A DNA stretch of 16,200 bases, from positions 1 through 16,200 of the forward strand of contig JAEZHY010000059.1 in assembly GCA_023416335.1 (NCBI GenBank), written 5' to 3'. This document shows, piece by piece, positions 6,632 through 14,169 of the stretch; positions within the stretch are counted from its first letter, which is position 1; each line of letters begins with the position of its first letter. The notes under the pieces are model-generated. The model was not told the DNA's origin and made no database searches. It saw only the letters and a list, made by a program, of their open reading frames with translations. The stretch comes from Pseudomonadota bacterium (GTDB lineage Bacteria > Desulfobacterota > Syntrophobacteria > Syntrophobacterales > Syntrophobacteraceae). A program made the translations under genes and the position numbers.

Positions 6632-7918
6632 ATGCCTCAGAAGTCAAATCGAGTGGTCGTCACCGGACTTGGGATGATCACTCCAATCGGGAAGAGTAGC
6701 CGGGATACCTTCGAGAACGCGCGCAAAGGAGTCTCAGGAATAGACTTTCTGCGCTCATTCGAAACGGAAGGACTGCCATGTCGGATCGGTGGTCAGGTCA
6801 GCGATTCCTGGCTGAACGGCCTGCACGTGAACGGTGTACAGGGGATCGAGAAGTGCAGCTCGCGCGGCATTAAGCTCATGGTCTCCGCCGCATCGGAAGC
6901 GTCCGAAATGGCCCGCCTGGACCAGGTGGTTGACAGAGGACGCGTAGGCGTAAGCCTTGGCTACCATGCCGAGACCCCGTCCGTAGAGGACATGCTCCTT
7001 TTCTACCGCCACAGCGGGCGCGGCACGTGGGATATCAAGGGCCTTTCAAAGAAGGAGGCCTACTCCTTCTTTAACTTCTTCCGGAGAAAGCCGGATGTCG
7101 GTACTTCGCTCGTTTCACTCCTGTTTGACTGCCGCGGGAGCAATCTTACGATTGTATCCGCGTGTGCCGCAGGTTCGCAGGCCATCGGCGAAGCTTACCG
7201 AATCATAAGGGAAGGCCGGGCAGACATTATGATGGCCGGAGGCTGTGAATCGAATCTCAATTTCTCCGGCTTCGTCGGTTTCGTTCTGATTCGCGCTCTT
7301 TCGGAAAAAAATGCAGTGCCGCAGAAGGCTTCCAGGCCCTTTGACCGCAAAAGAAGCGGCTTTGTAATGTCCGAAGGCGCCGCATCGCTTGTTCTCGAAA
7401 GCCTGGATCATGCACTCGAACGAAATGTCCCGATCCTGGGCGAAGTTCTGGGCTATGGATCTTCTGCGGACGCATACCGGATTACGGATATCCATCCCAA
7501 GGGCGACGGGGCTTTCCTGGCGATGCAGGGGGCTATTCGCGACGCGGGGCTTACAACGTCCGATATCGAATACATCAATGCTCACGGGACTTCGACTGTC
7601 CAGAACGACTATATCGAGACCCTTGCTATCAAAAGAGTCTTCGGCGACACGGCAAAAAGCATTCCCGTGAGTTCGAACAAGTCCATGATCGGACACACCA
7701 TAGCCGGTGCGGGTGCGATCGAAGCGGGACTTACGTTGATGGGCATGAAGAATTCGGTAATCCTTCCGACCATAAACTACGAGTTTTCCGATCCGAAGTG
7801 CGACCTCGATTATGTTCCCAACGAGGCGCGGGAAGTGGAACACGGCATAGCGATTTCTAACTCCTTCGGCTTCGGCGGGCAAAATGCCTGCCTGTGTCTC
7901 GGCAAATACACCAGATGA
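6632..7918 (+). CDS. beta-ketoacyl-ACP synthase, FabF-like (KS1)
   Basis: 428 residues, normal for the FabF/KS-alpha family. It condenses malonyl-ACP with an acyl chain by decarboxylative Claisen reaction. The catalytic set is intact: C178 in SACAAGSQAIG, H318 in NAHGTST, K350 and H355 in NKSMIGHTIAG. PFDRKRSGF and the glycine-rich C-terminal NSFGFGGQN are also present. The ATG at 6632 precedes the conserved RVVVTGLG block; an upstream in-frame start at 6566 would add 22 residues without homology. The stop overlaps the start of the catalytically degenerate KS2 by four bases, which suggests coupled synthesis of a KS/chain-length-factor heterodimer, as in type II PKS. The 91 bases before the gene show no notable structure. 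Confidence 0.92.
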   Translation: MPQKSNRVVVTGLGMITPIGKSSRDTFENARKGVSGIDFLRSFETEGLPCRIGGQVSDSWLNGLHVNGVQGIEKCSSRGIKLMVSAASEASEMARLDQVVDRGRVGVSLGYHAETPSVEDMLLFYRHSGRGTWDIKGLSKKEAYSFFNFFRRKPDVGTSLVSLLFDCRGSNLTIVSACAAGSQAIGEAYRIIREGRADIMMAGGCESNLNFSGFVGFVLIRALSEKNAVPQKASRPFDRKRSGFVMSEGAASLVLESLDHALERNVPILGEVLGYGSSADAYRITDIHPKGDGAFLAMQGAIRDAGLTTSDIEYINAHGTSTVQNDYIETLAIKRVFGDTAKSIPVSSNKSMIGHTIAGAGAIEAGLTLMGMKNSVILPTINYEFSDPKCDLDYVPNEAREVEHGIAISNSFGFGGQNACLCLGKYTR

Positions 7919-9189
7919 GTTCATCCAGGCCGATAGATTTGGCGCGGTTTCCCGACCGTGCCCCGGGGCAGGAAATTGTAATTACCGGAATGGGGGCAGT
8001 TTGCGCGCTGGGCAGTACAGTCCCTGAGATTTGGGAGAACCTGCTGTCGGGGAAATCTGGGGTCGGGCCCGTAACAGGATTCGATGCCGGCGCGTTCGGC
8101 CTTGCCGCGCAAGTCAAGAATCTCGACGAGATCAAAAGCGATATTCCTCCCCAGCTTGCGAAGACAATGGGCAAGCACCTCTCACTGCTCCTGAAATCGA
8201 CAGACGAAGCATACCGTCATGCAGTCCTGGCAGGGGCCGGATTTGCGCCCGGGGACGTGGGATTTTTTACCGGAATGGGCATGGTCGACTACCATGTAGA
8301 AGACCTGCTGCCTGCAGTTTTGAAATCTCTCTCAACGGAAGGCGAACTCGATTACGACAAGTTCTTCTCCCGCGGGTACCAGGAAATCTATCCACTGTGG
8401 TCGCTGGGGATGCTCAACAACGTCGCTTTTTGCCAGGCAGCGATACACTTTGGAATTCGCGGCGAAAATCTTGTCCTGGCTCCGCACGGTGACTCGGGAA
8501 TCATGGCGCTTGCCGAAGCCGTCAATGCCCTCCGGGAAGGCAGGGCGCTGGTCGCCTTGGCGGGCGGCGTGAGCGAGGAAGTCTCTGCTCCAAGCTTGGC
8601 GCGAGCCGCGTTGAACGGCCTGAGCAACGAATCGGTGCTTGGAGATTCAGTCGGGCTACCGCTCGGTGAAGGTAGCGCGATGCTTGTTTGCGAACCTCTC
8701 TCTCCTGCACGGAAGAGGGGGATCGAACCTCTGGCGGCAATATGCGGATTCGGGTTTTCCTGTGCGCGGGAATCTGCCGGCAGTTCCCCCCATTGCGAGG
8801 GCCTGACTGCTTCCATGCAGAGCGCTCTTTCGCAGGCAGGGCTGGGACCGGAGCAAATCGATGTTGTCATGCTCGGATCCTGGAAACACCGGGAAGAGTC
8901 TAGAGCGATAGACAAAGTTTTTTGCGGAGAAGAGGGTACTGGACCGATCCTTGTTTCAGCCATTCCCGCATTGGGAGAACTCCTTGCGGCGGGTCCGATT
9001 TTGAACGCGATAATTGGAATTCGCATCCTCAACTCCGGAACGGTGCCGGAAGCAATGTCGGTCAAAAGGGCAGGGGACAATGACTTTTCCCGCGGGGGAA
9101 TGGACCTCGATGCTGCGCGTGTTCTTATAAATACAGTGAGCTACGAAGGGCAATGCGCATCGTTTGTGATAAAAAAGTGCGCGTGTTGA
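7915..9189 (+). CDS. degenerate ketosynthase, chain-length-factor-like (KS2)
   Basis: 424 residues with a thiolase/KS fold (EIVITGMGAVCALG near the start, LREGRALVALAGG, LPLGEGSAMLV), but the triad is gone. Ungapped alignment with KS1 puts G192 (in APHGDSG) at the nucleophile cysteine, the NAHGTST block is replaced by sequence around LGSWKHREE (320-328), and the GH of the last histidine motif is GE (354-355). It cannot condense on its own and is most likely the non-catalytic partner of KS1, perhaps setting chain length. Unlike its paralogues it has about 15 extra N-terminal residues; part of that extension (LARFPDRAPG) is encoded by a hairpin-repeat copy at 7941-7965. The ATG overlaps the KS1 stop (ATGA). 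Confidence 0.85.
   Translation: MSSSRPIDLARFPDRAPGQEIVITGMGAVCALGSTVPEIWENLLSGKSGVGPVTGFDAGAFGLAAQVKNLDEIKSDIPPQLAKTMGKHLSLLLKSTDEAYRHAVLAGAGFAPGDVGFFTGMGMVDYHVEDLLPAVLKSLSTEGELDYDKFFSRGYQEIYPLWSLGMLNNVAFCQAAIHFGIRGENLVLAPHGDSGIMALAEAVNALREGRALVALAGGVSEEVSAPSLARAALNGLSNESVLGDSVGLPLGEGSAMLVCEPLSPARKRGIEPLAAICGFGFSCARESAGSSPHCEGLTASMQSALSQAGLGPEQIDVVMLGSWKHREESRAIDKVFCGEEGTGPILVSAIPALGELLAAGPILNAIIGIRILNSGTVPEAMSVKRAGDNDFSRGGMDLDAARVLINTVSYEGQCASFVIKKCAC
7941..7965. repeat. hairpin repeat, copy 3, inside KS2 coding sequence
   Basis: The left arm GGCGCGGT(T) equals that of the 15848 copy (minus-strand reading), and CCGACCGTGCCCCG (7952-7965) equals 14 bases at 2990-3003. The arms can still pair over 8 bp (7941-7948 with 7955-7962, one G-T wobble). 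It is read in frame as LARFPDRAPG, before the conserved ketosynthase start block. Confidence 0.55.
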
Positions 9190-9231
9190 ACCGGATAAGG
9201 GTTTATCAGCCCACTCGAAGTACGGAAAAAT

Positions 9232-9684
9232 ATGAGACTTCTTCTTTATGACCGCATCACCAGCCTCACCCCCGGGGAATCCATTGCCGGGATCAAGACC
9301 TTCTCGCTCTCCGAGGAGTTCTTCCGGAGACATTTCAGCAAAGAAGCTCTCATTCCCGGTGTGATGTACATCGAAGCAATGGCCCAGTTGCTGGGGTGGC
9401 TGGTTATTTATACGCATGACTTCAAGCTTTCCGCTGTGATGTCGCTTGTGGAGGACGTAAAGGTTTCCCCGAATCTGAGACCCGGGTTTTCCGCGGAAAT
9501 TTCCGGTCGACTCCTTTCCACGTCGAAAACCGATTCTCTCGGATCGGCGCGCATCGTTGTCGACGGCCGGGAAATAGCATCCATGAGTCGCATAATCTAT
9601 GTCCATACGCAAAAAGCGGATCCCGAGCAGCTTCGGGGTATGTTCCGCTATTACGGCGGATGGACCCGGGCTGAAGAAGGCTGA
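9232..9684 (+). CDS. FabZ-like hot-dog 3-hydroxyacyl-ACP dehydratase (DH1)
   Basis: 150 residues, the length of a FabZ-type single hot-dog protein. H34 in RRHFSKEALIPGVMYIEAM and E48 are 14 residues apart, the same spacing as the FabZ catalytic His/Glu pair. The expected reaction is removal of water from 3-hydroxyacyl-ACP to give trans-2-enoyl-ACP. It is clearly a paralogue of the second dehydratase (12146-12598): both begin with a [YV]DR[IV]TS block and place H34/E48 identically. An alternative role is isomerase or thioesterase-like activity, which the hot-dog fold also supports. It starts 42 bases after KS2, with GGAA just before the ATG, and ends four bases before KS3. Confidence 0.87.
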   Translation: MRLLLYDRITSLTPGESIAGIKTFSLSEEFFRRHFSKEALIPGVMYIEAMAQLLGWLVIYTHDFKLSAVMSLVEDVKVSPNLRPGFSAEISGRLLSTSKTDSLGSARIVVDGREIASMSRIIYVHTQKADPEQLRGMFRYYGGWTRAEEG

Positions 9685-9688
9685 TGCG

Positions 9689-10966
9689 ATGAGCCGAAAG
9701 GTCGTCATAACAGGGCTCGGCCTCGCCACCTCACTGGGCCTGGAAGTTGAGGAGAACTGGGAAAAAGCCCTCGGGGGCATCTCCGGAATCCGCAAAATCG
9801 AGCTTCCAAATGCCGGCAAATCGGCGGTGCAGGCTGCCGGGCAGATTCTTGACGAGGATTGGGCGACAATCTGTCGTGAGTTTCCGGCCGAAGCGGAGAG
9901 CGAGGGCGAGCGGAGGACCCTGTTTGCCCTTTGGGCTGCCGACAAAGCGTTCCGTGATGCCTGTATGAACTTTGAGTCCGGTCTGCGCACGCGCTACGGT
10001 GTTGCGCTGGCATCGGGGCTGGGAATAAACCGGGTCGAAGATATTCACGGATGGCTGGGGCCGGGAAAAGAGTTCGACTACTCCCGGTTTTCTCGGGAAT
10101 TCAACCGCGTACACCGGGAATCGATAATGCGGAACAATTCCAGCAGGCCCGCTGCGCTCATTTCCCAAAAGTTCGGCCTGCACGGAATCAATGCAACTGT
10201 GACTACAGCGTGCGCTTCAGCCACTCAGGCCATCGGAACGGGTTTCAGGGCTATCAGGCGCGGCGATGCGGATCTTGTCCTGGCCGGTGGGGCGGACTCC
10301 ATGCTCAATCCGATAGGACTGATTTTCTTCGTGCTTCTCGGTTCCACAGCCGTTTCGCGCATGGACGCTTCAGCCCTCTGCCGTCCTTTTGACAGGAAAA
10401 GATCGGGGCTGGTCATGGGCGAAGGCGCCGGCATCGCTGTGCTGGAGGAGGAAACGCATGCGCGCAGGCGCGGCGCTCGTGTCTATGCCGAAGTTGCGGG
10501 ATACGGTTCGACCATGGATGCCTATCGGCTCACGGCTCCCGAACCGGAGGGCAATGGAGCGGAAGGCTCCATGAGGCGTGCTCTGGCGGATGCAGGGATG
10601 GATCCTTCCGAAATCGACTACATCAACGCGCACGGTACTTCGACGAAACTGAACGACGCCGCCGAGACGCTTGCCATCAAAAAGGTGTTCGGAGAGCATG
10701 CCCGAAATCTTGCAATCAGCTCCAGCAAGTCTTTGATAGGGCACCTGCTGGCCGGTTCCGGCGGTCCGGAATTCGTTTTCACTGTTCTTTCGGTAGTTCG
10801 GGATAAAATTCATCCGACTCTCAATCTGACAAACCCGGACCCGAAATGCGATCTCGATTATGTACCCGAAGGCGCAAGGTCAAAGCGCGTCCGGGCGGCC
10901 CTCTCGAACTCCTTTGGATTCGGCGGTCAGAACGCCGGCATTGTGGTCCGGAAATATGCCGGTTGA
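9689..10966 (+). CDS. beta-ketoacyl-ACP synthase, FabF-like (KS3)
   Basis: 425 residues. All catalytic residues are in place: C175 in TTACASATQAIG, H315 in NAHGTST, K347 and H352 in SKSLIGHLLAG. The PFDRKRSG and NSFGFGGQN blocks are shared with KS1, and the two proteins are much closer to each other than to KS2 or KS4. The ATG at 9689 follows GAAGAAGG at an ideal distance and begins directly with the conserved KVVITGLG block; upstream in-frame starts would lie inside DH1. As a second active elongating KS in one operon it may act on a different chain length or at initiation; sequence alone does not say which. Confidence 0.92.
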   Translation: MSRKVVITGLGLATSLGLEVEENWEKALGGISGIRKIELPNAGKSAVQAAGQILDEDWATICREFPAEAESEGERRTLFALWAADKAFRDACMNFESGLRTRYGVALASGLGINRVEDIHGWLGPGKEFDYSRFSREFNRVHRESIMRNNSSRPAALISQKFGLHGINATVTTACASATQAIGTGFRAIRRGDADLVLAGGADSMLNPIGLIFFVLLGSTAVSRMDASALCRPFDRKRSGLVMGEGAGIAVLEEETHARRRGARVYAEVAGYGSTMDAYRLTAPEPEGNGAEGSMRRALADAGMDPSEIDYINAHGTSTKLNDAAETLAIKKVFGEHARNLAISSSKSLIGHLLAGSGGPEFVFTVLSVVRDKIHPTLNLTNPDPKCDLDYVPEGARSKRVRAALSNSFGFGGQNAGIVVRKYAG

Positions 10967-10973
10967 GGTGATT

Positions 10974-11729
10974 ATGAATAAACTGGATCTGAGAGGAAGA
11001 TCCGCACTGGTGACGGGAGGCGCCCGTGGAATCGGCGCTGCTATCTGTCGTACGCTCGCTTTAGCGGGTGCAAAGGTCCTGATCAATTACAACAGGTCCC
11101 GGGAGAAAGCCGTAGCACTTCGCGATGAGATATGCGCGGAAGGATTCGAGGCGGAAATCTTCCAGGCCGACGTAGCCGAACCCGCCCAGGTAGAGGCGCT
11201 CTTCAGACATGCTCGGAGTATTTTCGGGGGGTTGGATATCCTCGTTAACAATGCGGGGATCGTCAAGGATACATTGCTCCTTACGATGGATCTGCCCGAC
11301 TGGGAAAAGGTCCACAATATAAACCTTCGCGGTGCCTTTTTGACTACCCGAATGGCCGCCGAACTCATGATGCAGAAACGCTCTGGGAAGATAATCAACA
11401 TCGCTTCGGTTTCGGGCATACGCGGGGGGCGAGGCCAGACTAATTATGCGTCCGCAAAAGGGGGCCTCATATCGTTCACACGGGCATGCGCGGTTGAACT
11501 TGCACCAAAGGGAATTCTGGTAAACGCCGTCCTGCCCGGGATGATCGAAACCGAGATGAGCAGCCGCACAAGGAAGCGTGCCGGGGAGATAATCCTTGAG
11601 CGCATACCCGTCCAGAAATTTGGCAGCCCCCAGGATGTTGCCGATCTGGTGGTCTTTCTTGCCTCCGATCTGTCGAATTACATTACCGGCCAGGCAATCC
11701 CGGTGGATGGAGGGTTGAGCATTTCATGA
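10974..11729 (+). CDS. fabG: 3-oxoacyl-ACP reductase, FabG type
   Basis: 251 residues, a classical SDR. TGGARGIG (15-22) binds NADP(H), NNAG (92-95) stabilises the fold, and the catalytic S145, Y158 and K162 (YASAK) have FabG spacing; the C terminus IPVDGGLSIS is typical. It reduces 3-oxoacyl-ACP to 3-hydroxyacyl-ACP, the step between the ketosynthases and dehydratases of this cluster. The ATG at 10974 has GAGGTG immediately upstream, seven bases after the KS3 stop; longer in-frame starts lie inside KS3. Its stop overlaps the acpS start. The symbol denotes family, since the organism presumably has another fabG for primary fatty acid synthesis. Confidence 0.93.
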   Translation: MNKLDLRGRSALVTGGARGIGAAICRTLALAGAKVLINYNRSREKAVALRDEICAEGFEAEIFQADVAEPAQVEALFRHARSIFGGLDILVNNAGIVKDTLLLTMDLPDWEKVHNINLRGAFLTTRMAAELMMQKRSGKIINIASVSGIRGGRGQTNYASAKGGLISFTRACAVELAPKGILVNAVLPGMIETEMSSRTRKRAGEIILERIPVQKFGSPQDVADLVVFLASDLSNYITGQAIPVDGGLSIS

Positions 11730-12142
11730 TGCGAATCCTCCATGGCATAGATATCGTTCACGTTTCGAAGATAAAAAAGATCATGCTTTCCCGGGAGGCC
11801 TTCGCGAACGAAGTCTTTAGCGACAGGGAACGCGAATATTGCCTCTCCAGGCGCGATCCATACGTTCACTTTGCAGGCCGCTTTGCAGCAAAGGAAGCTA
11901 CGCTCAAAGCACTGGGGACCGGACTGTCCGGGAACGGGATCGACGGTGCGCTCGCCGAGATCGAAGTGACCCCTGACAGGACCGGGAGACCGGAACTATC
12001 GCTGAGCGGCTGGACTGCGAAGGTGGGAGCTCGAAAAAATGTTTGCCGGCATACCGTTTCCATTTCGCATTCGGGTGACTACGCAGTTGCGTCCGTCATT
12101 CTGACCGCGAATGCCCCGGAAGCGGATGAGACCAGGAGATAG
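11726..12142 (+). CDS. acpS: holo-ACP synthase (AcpS-type phosphopantetheinyl transferase)
   Basis: 138 residues. HGIDIVHVSKI near the start supplies the metal-binding aspartate (D9), RFAAKEATLKALG carries the E57 metal ligand, and SISHSGDYAVASVIL is the C-terminal AcpS block. The enzyme moves 4'-phosphopantetheine from CoA to the ACP serine, here most likely S44 of the long ACP encoded at 5980-6540. The start overlaps the fabG stop (ATGA) and GGAGGG lies inside the fabG 3' end; a second ATG follows directly. I cannot tell whether this is the only acpS of the genome or an operon-specific one. Confidence 0.93.
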   Translation: MMRILHGIDIVHVSKIKKIMLSREAFANEVFSDREREYCLSRRDPYVHFAGRFAAKEATLKALGTGLSGNGIDGALAEIEVTPDRTGRPELSLSGWTAKVGARKNVCRHTVSISHSGDYAVASVILTANAPEADETRR

Positions 12143-12145
12143 TGC

Positions 12146-12598
12146 ATGAGATATTTGCTCGTCGATCGCGTAACGAGCTGGGACAAGGCAGGCCAAATCA
12201 CCGGGATCAAGAACGTGGCGATGAGCGAGGATTTCCTGGAGTTCCATTTTCCGAAAAATCCGATCATGCCGGGCATAATGATGCTGGAAGCTTTGGTGCA
12301 GCTAGCCGGGTGGCTTGAGGCCGCCTCTTCCGAATTTCAGAAATGGTTTCTGCTGTCCAAAGTATTGAAGAGCAACTTTTACGGGTTTGTCCTGCCCGGA
12401 GACCAACTGACCCTGAAGGTGGGAGTCGCGCAGGGACCATCACAGGATCTCAACGTGTACAGCGGTGTGGGAGAGGTGAACGGAAAGCGAAAGATCAAGG
12501 CCGAATTCCAAGGCAGCCTTGTCGATCTGGGGTCGATAGAAGAGGCCGAAGAACAGAAGCGCTTTTTCGGAATTCTCACCCGGAGCATCAAGTTTTAA
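12146..12598 (+). CDS. FabZ-like hot-dog 3-hydroxyacyl-ACP dehydratase (DH2)
   Basis: 150 residues, exactly the length of DH1. HFPKNPIMPGIMMLEAL places H34 and E48 as in FabZ; this motif is closer to the FabZ consensus than that of DH1. It begins three bases after acpS with a strong AGGAGAT before the ATG, so translation should be efficient. The C-terminal half differs from DH1 (more acidic), which suggests different substrates or a heteromeric dehydratase. It is the last gene of the tightly packed block; a 272-base spacer with repeats follows before KS4. Confidence 0.88.
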   Translation: MRYLLVDRVTSWDKAGQITGIKNVAMSEDFLEFHFPKNPIMPGIMMLEALVQLAGWLEAASSEFQKWFLLSKVLKSNFYGFVLPGDQLTLKVGVAQGPSQDLNVYSGVGEVNGKRKIKAEFQGSLVDLGSIEEAEEQKRFFGILTRSIKF

Positions 12599-12870
12599 AG
12601 ATGGCAGCCGGAGCTGCCGGGACTGGAGTTCCCGAGCAGGAACTTGGAAAGCCTCGTAACGAGGCAGGACAGCGGAAAAGACTGCAGAAGGTGAACAGTG
12701 CGCCAGGTAGGGGCGGGCACAAAGTTTTATCGTGCCCACCATCCGCCCTTTCGGATCGGGGCGGGCAGGAAATGGCGTTCAGCGGGATTTGACGGAAAGT
12801 GGGCACCCCCAAAACAGGGGTGCCCACCCTACGCGTCTCCGAGTCAAAAATCAACTTTTGAGAAGAGAAA
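12599..12870. repeat. repeat-rich spacer between DH2 and KS4
   Basis: This is the only long gap inside the operon and is packed with inverted repeats: GCCTCG/CGAGGC with a TAA loop (12651-12665); GGGCAC/GTGCCC (12715-12720, 12732-12737); CCGCCC/GGGCGG (12743-12748, 12759-12764); and an 11-base perfect pair GTGGGCACCCC/GGGGTGCCCAC (12799-12809, 12817-12827). TCAAAA/TTTTGA (12844-12849, 12856-12861) sits just before the KS4 Shine-Dalgarno region GAGAAGAG. No gene is visible. The hairpins may have inserted as mobile small repeats, and could cause processing or partial termination before KS4. Confidence 0.6.
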
Positions 12871-14166
12871 ATGTCTCAATCACGTCGAGTAGTTATAACC
12901 GGGATGGGCCTTGTCACTTCGCTGGGAAAAGGTGTTGAGGCAAACTGGCAGGGAATCCTTCAGGGAAAAACCGGAATAGAGCGGCATACGCGGGATGATC
13001 AGCCCGAATACCTCCAGTATTTTGGAGAAGCAAAAGAATGCGACAAGCTGGAGGACATTCCCTCCAGTCTGGCCGGGCAGATGCGATTCCTCAACCGCGG
13101 ATCCATGCTTGGGTTCGAAGCGGCAAGAGAGGCTGTCCGGAATTCGGGAATCATGCTCTCCGGCATCGAAAAGGAACGCCGCGCGCTTTTCATCGCCTCA
13201 GGGGACCTCACGAAGGTTGGATACGAATTCATGTACCCGGCCTTGAAGGACGGGATCAAGGGAGACGGGAAGACCATCAATTATCCCGTGCTGAACAAAT
13301 CCACGATGAACAAAGTAAATCCTTTCTTCCTCCTGGAATCGATCTGCAATAATCTCTTCAGTTTCCTTTCCGCCGTTTTCGAATTTATGGGTCCAAATAC
13401 GAGTCTGGGGACTATGTCACCCTGCGGGGGACATGCTTTTGAACTCGCATGGCGCAGAATCAGTTCAGGAGAGGCCGATGCGGCTCTTGCCGTGGGTTGC
13501 GGCAACTGGATCACTGAAATCCCGATGTTTGAAATGGAAGGCCTTGGAATTCTCTCCAAGTCAAAAGATGGACCGAATTCGTTCAGGCCTTTGGATAAGG
13601 GACGAGACGGATTTCTTCCCGGAGAAGGCGGAGCCGCCATACTTCTGGAGGAATATGAGCACGCGAAAAAGCGGGGAGCGCAGATCGCGGAAATAAAGGC
13701 TATGGGCAACTGCCTGGAACCGCCGACCGGCAAGGGATTGAGCGTTCCGGAAAAAATATCGAAAAGGGCGATGCTTGAAGCATTGGAGGGAGCCCAATTG
13801 GAAGCCCGGGATCTCGCGTTCATCTGTCCTCATGGCAGCGGCACACGGAAAGGGGATCGCTCCGAGCTAAACTCTATTGTTGACGTACTCGGGGCCTCTC
13901 GCGGCTCCGTTCCCATCTGCGCCCTGAAGCCCTACACAGGGCATATGGGGGCTGCAAGCGATCTGTGCGAACTCATCCTTGGAATGAAGGCCTTGTCGGA
14001 GGGAGTTGTTCCGGGAACTCTCAATTTTTTCAGGGCGGAACCGGAGTTTGAAGATTTGAAGATTTCGGCAGCGCTCCAGGAAGCGAAAGGGAAAAACTTC
14101 CTTTCGGTCAGTTACGGGATACTTGGCGAGTCTTCGTGCGTCCTGCTTGAAAGTTGCGCACAGTAA
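12871..14166 (+). CDS. divergent ketosynthase with Ser at the nucleophile position (KS4)
   Basis: 431 residues of KS fold: RRVVITGMGLVTSLG at the start, GEGGAAILLEE in the middle. H321 (CPHGSGT), K353 and H358 (KPYTGHMGA) are conserved. The active-site region reads GTMSPCGGHAF. An ungapped alignment from GPNTS to SGEAD against KS3 puts S183 on the catalytic cysteine, with C185 two residues later. It is thus either a Cys-to-Ser variant or a KS with a locally shifted cysteine. Possible roles are priming or decarboxylation, a KS partner, or acyl transfer rather than normal elongation. The ATG follows GAGAAGAG; the gene lies three bases before the acyltransferase start, linking the two. Confidence 0.85.
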   Translation: MSQSRRVVITGMGLVTSLGKGVEANWQGILQGKTGIERHTRDDQPEYLQYFGEAKECDKLEDIPSSLAGQMRFLNRGSMLGFEAAREAVRNSGIMLSGIEKERRALFIASGDLTKVGYEFMYPALKDGIKGDGKTINYPVLNKSTMNKVNPFFLLESICNNLFSFLSAVFEFMGPNTSLGTMSPCGGHAFELAWRRISSGEADAALAVGCGNWITEIPMFEMEGLGILSKSKDGPNSFRPLDKGRDGFLPGEGGAAILLEEYEHAKKRGAQIAEIKAMGNCLEPPTGKGLSVPEKISKRAMLEALEGAQLEARDLAFICPHGSGTRKGDRSELNSIVDVLGASRGSVPICALKPYTGHMGAASDLCELILGMKALSEGVVPGTLNFFRAEPEFEDLKISAALQEAKGKNFLSVSYGILGESSCVLLESCAQ

Positions 14167-14169
14167 CAG

